Source: JBBQXK01 sp038209775
GTDB taxonomy: Bacteria; Pseudomonadota; Alphaproteobacteria; Rhodobacterales; Rhodobacteraceae
DNA: 64,000 nt
NCBI GenBank assembly: GCA_038209775.1
Contig: JBBQXK010000001.1
Location: 62,001 to 126,000, forward strand
Direction: 5' to 3'
Shown here piece after piece: positions 7,902-16,807 of this stretch (positions are counted from its first letter, which is position 1; the number at the start of each line of letters is the position of its first letter). Below the pieces are notes generated by a model. The model worked only from the letters and a program-made list of their open reading frames with translations, did not search any database and was not told the origin of the DNA. The position numbers were made by a program, and so were the translations under genes.

Positions 7902-10214
7902 CTAGTGCAACTGCCCCTGAACCGTCGCCGTCAGATCGTTCAGCGAAAACGGCTTGGGCAGGAACACCGCGTTCGGAATATTGGCCGAACCTTCGCCAAG
8001 CGCCTCTTCGGAGTAGCCGGACACAAAAACCACCTTCACATTCGGCCGGTCAATCAACGCCTCCCGCACCCAGCTTGGGCCATCCATCCCGGGCATGACC
8101 ACGTCGGTTACAAAGATATCGACATCCAGCTTGGGGTCCTGCAGCGTTTTCAATGCTTCTTCCGCATTCTCGGCCTCAAGCACCGTATAGCCGCGCATCC
8201 GCAGCGCGCGCGAGGCAAAGGCGCGCACCGGAGCCTCATCCTCGACCAACAGCACCACACCCTCGCCCTGACGCGCGGGGCTGCGCAAGGTGACCGTCGC
8301 GGGCAGTGTGGCCTCTTCGGGCAGTGCAGCGTGGACTGGGAAATACACGTGAAACTCTGACCCCTTCCCCACTTCGCTGTCGACAAAGACAAAGCCGCCC
8401 GACTGCTTGACGATGCCGTAGACCGTCGACAGGCCAAGCCCGGTTCCTTCGCCCACCTTCTTCGTGGTGAAGAACGGCTCGAATATCTTGTCCAGGCGGT
8501 CGGCCGGAATGCCGGTGCCGCCGTCCTGAACCCGGATCACCGCATATTCTCCGGGGGGCACGACGGCGCGGTCGCGGCGCAATTCCTCGGTCAGGTACAG
8601 CGCTTCGGTCTCGACGCGGATACGGCCGCCTTCGGGCATGGCATCCCGCGCGTTCACCACCAGGTTCATCAGCACCTGTTCCAACTGCCGCTTGTCGGCG
8701 CGGATTGCGCCCAGGTCGGGCGCATGCGCCAGCGTCAGCTTGATCCGCTCGCCAACCAGCCGGTTCAGGAGGTGCATCATGTCCGACAGCACATCCTGCA
8801 GATCGATCCGTTCGGGCTTGAGGGTCTGCTTGCGCGAAAATGCCAGAAGCTGGCCAACCAGGCTGGCCGCGCGATTGGCGTTCTGGTGGACCTGCACAAG
8901 ATCGGCATAGTCAGGATCTGCCGGATCGTGGCGCAGCAGCAAAAGATCGCAATGCCCGGAAATCGCAGTCAGCAGATTGTTGAAATCATGCGCGATGCCG
9001 CCTGCAAGCTGGCCGATTGCCTGCATTTTCTGGCTTTGCACGAACTGCGCCTCAAGCGTTTTCAGGGCGGTTGCGTCCTGCAAGATCGCCACCACGCCGG
9101 GACGACCCCCTTCGACGATGCGGCGCAGCGTGACCTGAAAGAACGTCTCGGCCTCGGTCAGACGCAGGCGCAACACTTCGGCACCCCCGGGCAGCCGTTC
9201 GGCCAGAACATCGCCCATCCAGTCCGACAACGACCGGCCCAGACCTTCAAACGTTTCGGCGAATGTCAGGGCCGCGTCGGCCTCGATCCCCAGAAGATCG
9301 CGCGCGGCGCGGTTGGCGGCGCGCATCCCGCCATCCGCACCGAATTTCAACAGAGCCACCGGCACATGTTCGAAATCCGCCAGCATCGCCTCATTCTCGG
9401 GCCGTTCGGGCACCGGCAAAAGATAAATCTCACGCCGCTCACCCGGGCCGTCCACCTCGGCCAGAATGGCGCGGACCGGGCCATCCTGACCCGCAACCTC
9501 TACCTCTTCGCCCGAGCGGAAGCTGGTGCTGGTGAACACCCGGTCCATCCGTTTGGGGCGGCTGCCGACAAGACGGCGCATCGCCTCGTTTGAAAACAGC
9601 ACGACACCGGTCTTGTTCGCGACCAGCATCGGCAAGCTGAGGCTTTCGGCACCACGCCCTGATGCGGCACGGTCGTTGAACTCTTCCAGCCGCCACAGGA
9701 ACCGCCCAGCCAACAGCTGATGCACCGACAGCCGCATGTGGCCACGCCGCGTGACCACATCCTCACGCGCGGCACCAAGATTGCCCGCGCGCGACTGCAG
9801 CCGGTACAGAACCGAGGCGGGGCTGGCGAAATGGTCGGACAGCACCGACACCAGCGTGGCCCCTTCCGAGGCATGGAACCGCTCGACCGCGGCGCGGTTC
9901 TGAAAGCCGATCTCGCCCACGGCATCGGTAGTGAAGCAGGGCGTTGCGTCCAGCCCAACCATCTGCGCAAGCCGTACCTCGGTCCAGTGGTCGCGCAGAC
10001 CTGCACCCGAGACCAGCCCACGGATCAAGACGACCAGCATGCACAATGTGATGCCCGCCACTGTCGCCGTCAGCCGCATCCCGCGATCGGTCATGAACAG
10101 CGTCGCCACCAGGCAACACATCCCCGCTGCCAGCAACAGCCAGCTTCGCGGCGCAAGGCTGCGGGCGGTGCCGATCACGTCGCTGGAAAGGGTCAGGGTT
10201 CGGAACAAGGGCAT
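7902..10214 (-). CDS. cckA: Hybrid sensor histidine kinase CckA
   Basis: A 770-residue bifunctional kinase/phosphatase that feeds phosphate through ChpT to CtrA and controls cell cycle, motility and, in Rhodobacter relatives, gene transfer agent release. Two membrane helices lie at about residues 20-75, then PAS-like sensory regions. The H-box IAHDFNNLLTAI is near residue 408. An HATPase domain follows with N-box NLVVNARDAMPEGG and G2 box GTGLGLSTVYGIVKQSGG. A C-terminal receiver domain carries the phospho-accepting Asp in VTDVVMPGMDG near residue 706 and the Lys of LPKPF. All domains look intact. It is transcribed alone; the gap to the methyltransferase gene upstream is about 115 bases. Confidence 0.95.
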   Translation of the reverse strand: MPLFRTLTLSSDVIGTARSLAPRSWLLLAAGMCCLVATLFMTDRGMRLTATVAGITLCMLVVLIRGLVSGAGLRDHWTEVRLAQMVGLDATPCFTTDAVGEIGFQNRAAVERFHASEGATLVSVLSDHFASPASVLYRLQSRAGNLGAAREDVVTRRGHMRLSVHQLLAGRFLWRLEEFNDRAASGRGAESLSLPMLVANKTGVVLFSNEAMRRLVGSRPKRMDRVFTSTSFRSGEEVEVAGQDGPVRAILAEVDGPGERREIYLLPVPERPENEAMLADFEHVPVALLKFGADGGMRAANRAARDLLGIEADAALTFAETFEGLGRSLSDWMGDVLAERLPGGAEVLRLRLTEAETFFQVTLRRIVEGGRPGVVAILQDATALKTLEAQFVQSQKMQAIGQLAGGIAHDFNNLLTAISGHCDLLLLRHDPADPDYADLVQVHQNANRAASLVGQLLAFSRKQTLKPERIDLQDVLSDMMHLLNRLVGERIKLTLAHAPDLGAIRADKRQLEQVLMNLVVNARDAMPEGGRIRVETEALYLTEELRRDRAVVPPGEYAVIRVQDGGTGIPADRLDKIFEPFFTTKKVGEGTGLGLSTVYGIVKQSGGFVFVDSEVGKGSEFHVYFPVHAALPEEATLPATVTLRSPARQGEGVVLLVEDEAPVRAFASRALRMRGYTVLEAENAEEALKTLQDPKLDVDIFVTDVVMPGMDGPSWVREALIDRPNVKVVFVSGYSEEALGEGSANIPNAVFLPKPFSLNDLTATVQGQLH

Positions 10215-10330
10215 TCTCCGTCAGAATCGGGCGATGGCATTGCCCCCGCCCGATCCATCAGCAGCGAGAAACGTTAAACGCCCCTTAATCACGGACCGGA
10301 AAGCAGAACTGCTCTCGGTTGCAGGGCAGG

Positions 10331-11488
10331 TTAGGCCACACGCCGAAGCTGCGCCAGATAAAATCCATCGCCCCCGTCCAGCGGCGTGAACCGATGTTCG
10401 CCTGCCACTGTCCAGCCTGCAGTCCTGGCGATAAATGCCTGTACCTGCTGGCCATTCTCGGCCCCGATCATCGAGCATGTGGCATAAGCCAGAAGCCCGC
10501 CTTCGCTGACCAGCCGTGCGGCCTGATCCAGAATGCCGGCCTGAAGCGCCACAAGCCCGTCAAGACGCTCTGGCGTAAGCGCCCATTTCCCCTCGGGCGC
10601 GCGCCGCCAGCTGCCGGAACCCGAGCAGGGCGCATCGACCAGCACCATCGGATGGGGGGCGATGACGTGACCGGGGGGCGCCACGGCAATCGTGGCCCCC
10701 GCCCGCGCTGCACGCGGCGGCAGGTCACGCATCCGGGCCGCGTCGGCGTCATGCGCCGTCACCCGCGCGCCCCGGGCCGCCAGCGCCAGCGCCTTGCCGC
10801 CGCCACCGGCGCAATAGTCAAGAACGGGCAGCCCGAGCGTGACCGGCAGCGCCGCGATGATTGCTTGTGAGGCGGCATCCTGCAACTCCACCATGCCGTC
10901 GGCAAACGCCCGGGAAGTCTGGATTTTCCGCGCGCCGTCCGCGACCATCAGGGCGGTTGCGGCCAGCGGGTGGGGGGTCGCGGTGATGCCCTCTGCCGCC
11001 AGCCGCGCGATGGCCCCGGCCATGTCGGTCCGGGCGGTATTCACCCGCAGGAACACCGGCGCACGGTGGCGCAGGGCGGCCATGACAGGCGCGAAATCGT
11101 CACCCAGCGACGATGACAGCAACGGACCCAGCCAGTCGGGGCAATCGAGGGCGGCCAGGCCGGTGGCGGGACCGGGATCGACGGCCTCTGACGGTGTCAC
11201 AACCGGGGGCGCGTGGCCTTCGCCGGTGAAGAGCGTGGCAGGGTTCTGGCCGCTTTCCCTCAGGCCGCCAAGGACAAGGCCGCGACCTGTCTCGGCCCCA
11301 CCCCGGTGTGCGAATGACCGCCGGCAGCGCACCGCGTCGAACACGATGTCGCGCACGGCGTGGCGGTCGCCCGAACCGGCATAGCGGCTGGCGCGTCCCC
11401 AGTTGGTCAGCGCCTGTTCGGCAGGCATGCCCGCCAGCCAGCGGTCAAGCACAGCGATGGCAGCGGCAAGGCGGGCGGCAGGGGTCAT
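10331..11488 (-). CDS. RsmB/NOP family class I SAM-dependent RNA (cytosine-5) methyltransferase
   Basis: A 385-residue enzyme of the RsmB/NOP2 family, expected to methylate C5 of a cytosine in 16S rRNA. The N-terminal part (about 1-130) is a helical NusB-like RNA-binding region. The catalytic domain carries a SAM-binding loop LDYCAGGGGKALAL, motif IV DAPCSGSGSW and motif VI AYATCSM. The Cys in both PC and TC motifs, needed for release and for catalysis respectively, are present. The start is ATG 11488 (MTPAARLAAAI) because the longer reading from 11524 runs into the end of guaB's downstream spacer. It lies 46 bases after guaB and is probably co-transcribed with it. Confidence 0.9.
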   Translation of the reverse strand: MTPAARLAAAIAVLDRWLAGMPAEQALTNWGRASRYAGSGDRHAVRDIVFDAVRCRRSFAHRGGAETGRGLVLGGLRESGQNPATLFTGEGHAPPVVTPSEAVDPGPATGLAALDCPDWLGPLLSSSLGDDFAPVMAALRHRAPVFLRVNTARTDMAGAIARLAAEGITATPHPLAATALMVADGARKIQTSRAFADGMVELQDAASQAIIAALPVTLGLPVLDYCAGGGGKALALAARGARVTAHDADAARMRDLPPRAARAGATIAVAPPGHVIAPHPMVLVDAPCSGSGSWRRAPEGKWALTPERLDGLVALQAGILDQAARLVSEGGLLAYATCSMIGAENGQQVQAFIARTAGWTVAGEHRFTPLDGGDGFYLAQLRRVA

Positions 11489-11534
11489 GCCGCCTTCATG
11501 TACCGCATGAAGGTCACCGCGCAACCCACTGACA

Positions 11535-12980
11535 TCACATCACCCGATAGTTCGGGCTTTCCCGTGTGATCTGCACATCGTGGACATGGCTTTCCTTCAG
11601 CCCTGCCCCGGTAATCCGCACGAAACTGCAGCTTGACCGCATTGCCGCGATGCTGCCGTTGCCGGTATAGCCCATCGCCGCGCGCAGACCGCCCACCATC
11701 TGGTGCAGCACGGCGGCGACCGACCCTTTGTAGGGCACCTGTCCCTCGATCCCCTCGGGCACCAGTTTGTCACTGGCGGCGTCCTTCTGGAAATAGCGAT
11801 CGGCAGACCCCCGCGCCATTGCCCCCAGCGAACCCATCCCACGATAGGATTTGAAGCTGCGCCCCTGATACAGGATCACCTCGCCCGGCGACTCGTCGGT
11901 GCCGGCGATGGCCGAGCCGACCATGGCGCAGGATGCCCCCGCCGCGATGGCCTTGGCGAAATCGCCGGAATACTTGATACCGCCGTCGGCAATCACCGGG
12001 ATATCTCCGGCGGCGATCGCTGAATCCATGATCGCCGTCAGTTGCGGCACACCTACGCCCGCCACGATCCGCGTGGTGCAGATCGACCCCGGCCCGATGC
12101 CCACCTTGACCGCATCCGCCCCGGCCCCGATCAGCGCGCGCGTGGCCTCGGCGGTGGCCACATTGCCCGCCACCACCTGCACGTCGTTCGACAGCCGCTT
12201 GATCCGCTCGACCGCGCGGGCCACCCCTTCGGAATGGCCGTGTGCGGTGTCGATCACCACCATGTCGACGCCAGCATCGATCAGCGCCTGCGACCTTTCA
12301 AACCCCGCATCGCCAACGGTGGACGCCGCCGCCACCCGCAGACGGCCAAGCGCGTCCTTGCAGGCCTGCGGGTTCAGCACCGATTGCTCGGTATCCTTCA
12401 GCGTCAGGAGGCCGGTCAGCCGCCCGGCGGCATCGGTGACCAGCAGTTTCTCGATCCGGCGCGCCTTCATCAGGCTGATCGCGGCATCCCGGTCGGCAGG
12501 TTCCTGCAGGATCGCCAGATTGTCGGTGGTCATCATCACCCGGACGGGCGTGCGGTCGTCGGGCGCAAAACGCATGTCGCGGTTGGTCACGATGCCCACC
12601 ACGCGGCCCCCGTCCACCACCGGAAAGCCGGTGATATTATAGCGCTCCATCAACACCTTGGCGTCGGCCAGCGTCTGGTCGGGGGTCAGAGTGATGGGGT
12701 TGTAGACGATGCCCGATTCGAACCGTTTGACGCGCCGCACCTCTTGCGCCTGTGCGCCCGCATCAAGGTTGCGGTGGATCACGCCCATGCCGCCCGCCTG
12801 CGCCATGGCAATCGCCATGCGCGCCTCGGTCACCGTGTCCATGGCGCTGGACAGAAGGGGGATGTTCAGGCGGATCACCTTGGTGACCCAGGTCGCAGTA
12901 TCGGCGTCGGATGGCAGAACCGAGGATGCAGCGGGCACCAGAAGCACGTCATCAAAGGTGAAGGCCTCGCGAATCTGCAT
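11535..12980 (-). CDS. guaB: Inosine-5'-monophosphate dehydrogenase
   Basis: A 481-residue enzyme that oxidises IMP to XMP with NAD+, the committed step to GMP. The N-terminal segment EAFTFDDVLLVP, two CBS domains at about residues 95-210, and the catalytic loop GIGPGSICTTRIV with the nucleophilic Cys near residue 302 are all visible. The phosphate-binding ADGGIKYSGD and the flap region EGIEGQVPYKG follow. The start is ATG 12980, preceded by AAGGAG at a good distance; the reading from 13043 is not needed. Gene order guaB then rsmB-like is on the minus strand, divergent from the amidotransferase at 13102. Confidence 0.97.
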   Translation of the reverse strand: MQIREAFTFDDVLLVPAASSVLPSDADTATWVTKVIRLNIPLLSSAMDTVTEARMAIAMAQAGGMGVIHRNLDAGAQAQEVRRVKRFESGIVYNPITLTPDQTLADAKVLMERYNITGFPVVDGGRVVGIVTNRDMRFAPDDRTPVRVMMTTDNLAILQEPADRDAAISLMKARRIEKLLVTDAAGRLTGLLTLKDTEQSVLNPQACKDALGRLRVAAASTVGDAGFERSQALIDAGVDMVVIDTAHGHSEGVARAVERIKRLSNDVQVVAGNVATAEATRALIGAGADAVKVGIGPGSICTTRIVAGVGVPQLTAIMDSAIAAGDIPVIADGGIKYSGDFAKAIAAGASCAMVGSAIAGTDESPGEVILYQGRSFKSYRGMGSLGAMARGSADRYFQKDAASDKLVPEGIEGQVPYKGSVAAVLHQMVGGLRAAMGYTGNGSIAAMRSSCSFVRITGAGLKESHVHDVQITRESPNYRVM

Positions 12981-13101
12981 GGGGTGCTCCTTGCATGGGT
13001 TCGTTTGGCCGGTCCCTGTTTCATGGGTATCGGGCGATGGCAAGGGGGACTTGCGCCTGTGCCCCTGTCATGGTGAACGTGGCCGATCAGGGGGGCCGCC
13101 C

Positions 13102-13800
13102 ATGCGCATTGCCATCGTCGAAAACACCCAAGTGACGCATCACGGACAGGTGGGCGTGGCCCTGCACGAGGCGGGGGCGTTGGTTGACATTTACCGGCCC
13201 TTTGCCGGGCAGGCGCTGCCTGACGGTCCCGGCGATCACGACGCGCTGGTGGTGTTCGGGGGCGAGCAGTCGGCGCTGGACGACCGGCTGCACCCCTATC
13301 TGCCAGCGCTTGCAGGCCTGATGTCAGCGTTCACGGCGGCGGACAAGGCGGTGCTGGGGATATGCCTCGGGTCGCAGGTACTGGCCCGTGGGTTGGGGGC
13401 GACCAACCTTCTGGGGGCAGCCCCCGAGTTCGGCTGGTGCGATGTGGCGCTGACGATGGCTGCGGCGGAGGATCCGGTGCTGGCGGGGCTGCCTGCGGTG
13501 TTTCCGATCTTTGAATGGCATTCCGACAGTTACACCCTGCCGCCGGGGGCGATCCATCTGGCAGCATCGGCCGCAGCATCACAGCAGGCTTTCCGGGCGG
13601 GGCGAGCCAGCTACGGCTTCCAGTTCCATTTCGAGGCGAGCCGTGCAGTTGTAGGCGACTGGGTGCGCCGGTTTCCCGATCTGGTTGAGGCGAATGAGCC
13701 GGGGTTTGCCGCGCGCCTTGCGGCCCGCGCTGACCGCGAAGGTGTGATTGCCGATGCGGCAGGGTTGGCGATTGCGCGGGCGTGGCTGGCGCAGGTCTAG
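13102..13800 (+). CDS. Class I (type 1) glutamine amidotransferase
   Basis: A 232-residue single-domain GATase1 protein. It has the nucleophile elbow GICLGSQVLA near residue 93 (Cys) and the His-x-Glu pair in FQFHFEAS near residue 178, completing the Cys-His-Glu triad that hydrolyses glutamine. It resembles the GuaA-N-terminal-like or YfeJ-type stand-alone amidotransferases, and the acceptor is not known. Its position next to guaB suggests, but does not prove, a purine link. The start is ATG 13102 (MRIAIVENTQVTHHGQVG); upstream sequence in frame is guaB antisense. It stands at the edge of a region full of IS remnants. Confidence 0.85.
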   Translation: MRIAIVENTQVTHHGQVGVALHEAGALVDIYRPFAGQALPDGPGDHDALVVFGGEQSALDDRLHPYLPALAGLMSAFTAADKAVLGICLGSQVLARGLGATNLLGAAPEFGWCDVALTMAAAEDPVLAGLPAVFPIFEWHSDSYTLPPGAIHLAASAAASQQAFRAGRASYGFQFHFEASRAVVGDWVRRFPDLVEANEPGFAARLAARADREGVIADAAGLAIARAWLAQV

Positions 13801-14015
13801 CTTCGAGACTTCGGTAACGGAGACGTCTCGGTCAAGCGTCTTTCGACACAGGCATGCGGGCGCGTGGTGGCGGATTTGATCGTGTTGTCTTGCTGGCCTG
13901 TCCTGCTGTCACCGTCGCCTTCATCTGCGATCATCCCGGGTGCATGCTTCGGTCCGTGGTCAGCGCGGGGCCGCCTAAATGATGCTGGTTCAGATGCAAT
14001 TCCGATGTGCCCATC
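13801..14015. other. Spacer between the amidotransferase gene and the IS110 remnant
   Basis: A hairpin made of CGAGAC (13804-13809) and GTCTCG (13825-13830) lies just after the amidotransferase stop and may act in transcript ending, but it has no T-run. The rest shows no coding signal and may be the decayed right flank of the IS110-like element next to it. Confidence 0.3.
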
Positions 14016-14766
14016 TCATTGGCGTGCGTGACGTTGACCGGCAACAGTCCGGACCAGGGCATCATCGACCCACATCCTGTGCAGGATCACGCTGATACGC
14101 CGCGCCGGGGAGACCATGGCCCGTTTGGCGCCGTGACGGCTTGCAACCTGCGTGGCCCAGTTTCTCAGCCAGGTCGAACGCCCGCCAATCGTTAGGAACA
14201 CAGTCCAATGGACTGTTTTCTGAACCTTCTCATGCACCATGACGGTTGCCGCCTGACACAGTGCGCGGCGCAGGTTGACATCACCTGCCTTGGTGATGCC
14301 GCCCGAGACGTCGCGTTCGCCGAATTGGTTTCGTGATCGCGTCATGCCGACCCAATGCCCGACCTTCGGCCCGAAGTTCCGCAACAGCCCGCGCAGAGAC
14401 ATTTCCAGGGTGATCATACCCTGCTGGATAGCTTTCCGTGCCCCGAACAGGGCACGGACCTCTTTTGCCGAGACCGGTTTGCAGTGACCAGCCGCGCAAT
14501 GCCATCGGCATCCCTTCGGTCCGTCTTGTTTGGCCCGCCCCAAATTGCGGCCTTCAAGGCACCCTTCACCTGTCGGGTTTCTTTCAGGACGACATCCAGA
14601 CCTGCCGCCCTCAGCCAACGTTGCAACCCCTGCGACAGGGGACCAGCTTCAAGCCCGATTGCGGCAATGGTGCCCTCCTGTTCCCGGGCCCCACGCACCA
14701 ATTCTTAAGGTTCACTGGCAACCTGCGCTTCTTTCACGATTTTGCCATGCTCGCTGATCACGCAAG
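14016..14766 (-). pseudogene. Degenerate IS110-family transposase
   Basis: Read on the minus strand, the pieces come in IS110 order but in two frames. First is SEHGKIVKEAQVASEP, then an in-frame TAA near 14706, then IGLEAGPLSQGLQRWL and NKTDRRDADGIARLV (the RuvC-like DEDD part). A frame change is followed by AIQQGMITLEMSLRGLLRNFG, and then NQFGERDVSGGITKAGD and RRISVILHRMWVDD from the C-terminal domain. The segment between the coiled region and the C-terminal domain, which should hold the GVGP motif and catalytic Ser region, is missing or heavily shortened. The element is therefore dead. It abuts a second IS remnant at 14767, which suggests insertion of one element into another followed by decay. 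Confidence 0.8.
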
Positions 14767-15118
14767 TAGCGGCCATCACCCGTGCCGCGACAGATCGGTC
14801 GCAAGCAGCCGTTTACGGTTCTTCGTGAAGACGGCCGCCACCCAAGACCGGGTCGTCGACGCCAAGGCCCACGAACCAGCGGAACAGCAGGTTACACTGC
14901 AACTGCGCCATCAGTTGCCACTCGGAGCGGACCGAGAACAGGGTCTGGATCAGGTCGGCCCGGATCAGGCTGGCCAGCGCTTGGTTGACCACCTGACGGA
15001 TCGTGCGCAGCGGATGCGGCGCCGGGATGCGCGCCTCAAGATCGACCTAGCTGAACAGCGACCCGCATGCCTCATCCGTCCCGCGCATCTGCACCCCCGC
15101 CATTGCCGAACCATGCTC
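14767..15118 (-). pseudogene. Degenerate IS5/IS1182-like transposase, N-terminal fragment
   Basis: From ATG 15088 on the minus strand the translation gives MRGTDEACGSLFS, then an amber stop where the family has Tyr, then VDLEARIPAPHPLRTIR and later LFSVRSEWQLMAQLQ, NLLFRWFVGLGVDDPV. A frameshift follows, and FTKNRKRLL is recognisable in another frame before homology stops at about 14780. This is the N-terminal domain of IS1182/IS5-type DDE transposases. About 30 residues between the first helix block and the YSIRSE-like motif are deleted, and the whole catalytic domain is missing. It directly joins the IS110 fragment. Confidence 0.8.
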
Positions 15119-15331
15119 ACCAACACTGGTCGAGGGCCGACATCTTCAGCAGCCGGTTAAACGGACGGTCCCGGATGGTTGGCCATAACGGCTTGACCCA
15201 TAAAGTACAGCATGCCCAGGTGCCGGGCATCATTGAGGAATTTTGACAGGACGGGCGTTCGAGTGGTCTTCTGACGTGCCAGAGGTGGATTCCTAATGCG
15301 GTCAGCACTCGCTGGGCGCTGCCGGATGGAT
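15119..15331. other. Spacer between IS remnants and the Mla lipoprotein gene
   Basis: About 210 bases with no recognised gene. Minus-strand frames run from the lipoprotein region across this segment, but their composition is poor and they overlap one another. It is likely the decayed edge of the IS cluster or the 3' region of the mla operon. Confidence 0.3.
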
Positions 15332-15940
15332 TCATCGCGTTTGCCGGACGATCCACGCTGTCGCCTCGCGCAGGACTTGCATTGTCGCGGCATCAAAGGC
15401 GGCCACGACGGGACCGACCTCTTGACCCGGCGCGCCCGACTTGGCGTCGAAGCGGCGGCTTGCCACGATGCTCCGATCTTCGTCACGGATGACCGTGACC
15501 GTGAGGCCGACGCGGATCGTCCAGGCCGGTTCACCCTCGGCCGGGGCCTCGGCCTGAAACTGAGAGAGATCGAGCAGGACTATGAAGTCAGGTTTGAGGC
15601 CTGCATCGTCACGGCTGACCAGGCGGAACCCCGCACTTGACTGCAGCGACCCGACCAGCAGCGACTGGATCAGGACCGGCGCGGGGTCAACCCATCGGGC
15701 GGCGGGCAGATAGGCGGCCTGCACGCGGGTCGGCTTGACCAGGATACGGTCGGTCGCAATCGCACCCGAGGCAACGGCGGCGGGTACCACAATGTGGCTG
15801 GTGCCCGCCCCGACGATAGCCGGGCGCACCGGCGACAGGGTAAAAGCCTCCAGGGGGTCGGTTGCATCGGACACCGCCGAAAGGGCACCACACCCAGCCA
15901 GTATGAATACCAGCGACAAGGCAGCAGGAAAACGCGGCAT
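15332..15940 (-). CDS. ABC-type transport auxiliary lipoprotein (PqiC/MlaA-operon type)
   Basis: A 202-residue protein with a lipoprotein signal: a basic-hydrophobic N-terminus and lipobox LAGC, so Cys about 18 should be lipidated. The rest matches the ABC-type transport auxiliary lipoprotein domain (VQAAYLPAARWVDP, then LVGSLQSSAGFRLVSRDDAGLKPD written here as two segments). It would sit in the outer membrane or periplasm and help pass lipid for the Mla-like transporter encoded upstream. The start ATG 15940 overlaps the mlaD stop by one base (TGATG), so translation is coupled. It is the last gene of the four-gene operon and ends against an IS graveyard. Confidence 0.85.
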   Translation of the reverse strand: MPRFPAALSLVFILAGCGALSAVSDATDPLEAFTLSPVRPAIVGAGTSHIVVPAAVASGAIATDRILVKPTRVQAAYLPAARWVDPAPVLIQSLLVGSLQSSAGFRLVSRDDAGLKPDFIVLLDLSQFQAEAPAEGEPAWTIRVGLTVTVIRDEDRSIVASRRFDAKSGAPGQEVGPVVAAFDAATMQVLREATAWIVRQTR

Positions 15941-16797
15941 CAATTGTACTCCGGGGTGCGGTTGCCAAGAAAAAAGCGGGCCGGATCGCGGTCGATCCGT
16001 TGCACAAGGCGTGTCACGGATTCGATCAGGCGTTTCGCCTCGGTCGTCGTCTGGGCGACCTGCGGCAGGGCGGTCGTGGCGAATTCGTCGATGGTGCCCA
16101 ATGTGCGGTTCGCCGTGGCAAGGGCCAGTTCGGCCTTGCTTGCGACCTCATCCAGACGGCCGGTGAACGATGCGATGCGGTCCGCCGCCTTTGCCACGTT
16201 TTCGGTGATCTGCGAGAAATCAGTCAGTGCTTTGTCAAGCTTGGCAGTGGCCAGTTCGACGTTGTCGAGGATCTTTGTCAGGGACTGCAGGTTTTCGTCG
16301 CTGGTGAAAGCGCGCAGATCCTTCATCAGGGCAATCGCCTCTTGCAGCAGATCGGGGGCATCCTCGATCAGGCCCTGCACCACTGACGCCTCGGACGGGA
16401 TGACCCGCAGGCCGGTCAGGGGGTCTGGCTGGAGTTGCTGGGCACCGGGGAAACCACCATTGAGCGCCACGAACGACACCCCCGTGACGCCCTGCGACTG
16501 CAGCGTGGCAATCGTGCCCAGACGGACCGGCGTTTCCGCCCCGACCTCGATCCGTACCCGCACCCGCGATGTGTTGGACCGGTCAAGGTTGATCGTCAGA
16601 ACCCGGCCCACATCCACCCCGTTGAACCGCACAGGGCTGGACGCACCAAGGCCCTCGACCGAGTCGAACAGAATCTCATAGGTGGCATAGTTGCGATCAA
16701 GCTCAATCTTGGCCAGCCAGAGGAAGAACCCCAGACCGCCAAGGATGGCCAGCACGCTGACGACCCCGATCAGAACATAGCGCGCGCTGGTTTCCAT
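15940..16797 (-). CDS. mlaD: MlaD-family substrate-binding protein of a lipid ABC transporter
   Basis: A 285-residue protein anchored by one N-terminal membrane helix (YVLIGVVSVLAILGGLGFF, residues about 6-26). The MCE/MlaD domain follows at about 40-120, with YEILFDSVEGLGASSPVRF and GVDVGRV, and then a long helical tail (about 150-280) rich in Ala, Leu and Glu. MCE proteins form hexameric tunnels that carry phospholipids across the periplasm. The start is ATG 16797; the longer reading from 16839 overlaps the ATPase gene. There are 10 bases between the ATPase stop and this start, so it is surely the same operon. Confidence 0.92.
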   Translation of the reverse strand: METSARYVLIGVVSVLAILGGLGFFLWLAKIELDRNYATYEILFDSVEGLGASSPVRFNGVDVGRVLTINLDRSNTSRVRVRIEVGAETPVRLGTIATLQSQGVTGVSFVALNGGFPGAQQLQPDPLTGLRVIPSEASVVQGLIEDAPDLLQEAIALMKDLRAFTSDENLQSLTKILDNVELATAKLDKALTDFSQITENVAKAADRIASFTGRLDEVASKAELALATANRTLGTIDEFATTALPQVAQTTTEAKRLIESVTRLVQRIDRDPARFFLGNRTPEYN

Positions 16798-16807
16798 CGT
16801 CGTCCCC

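Noticed and set aside
13804..13830. Hairpin after the amidotransferase gene as an intrinsic terminator
   Set aside because: The stem is only 6 bp with a long loop and no T-run, so it is noted in the spacer entry but not called as a terminator.
15157..15534. Minus-strand frame across the 3' end of the Mla lipoprotein gene and the spacer
   Set aside because: It overlaps the lipoprotein reading in another frame and shows serine/arginine-rich shadow composition.
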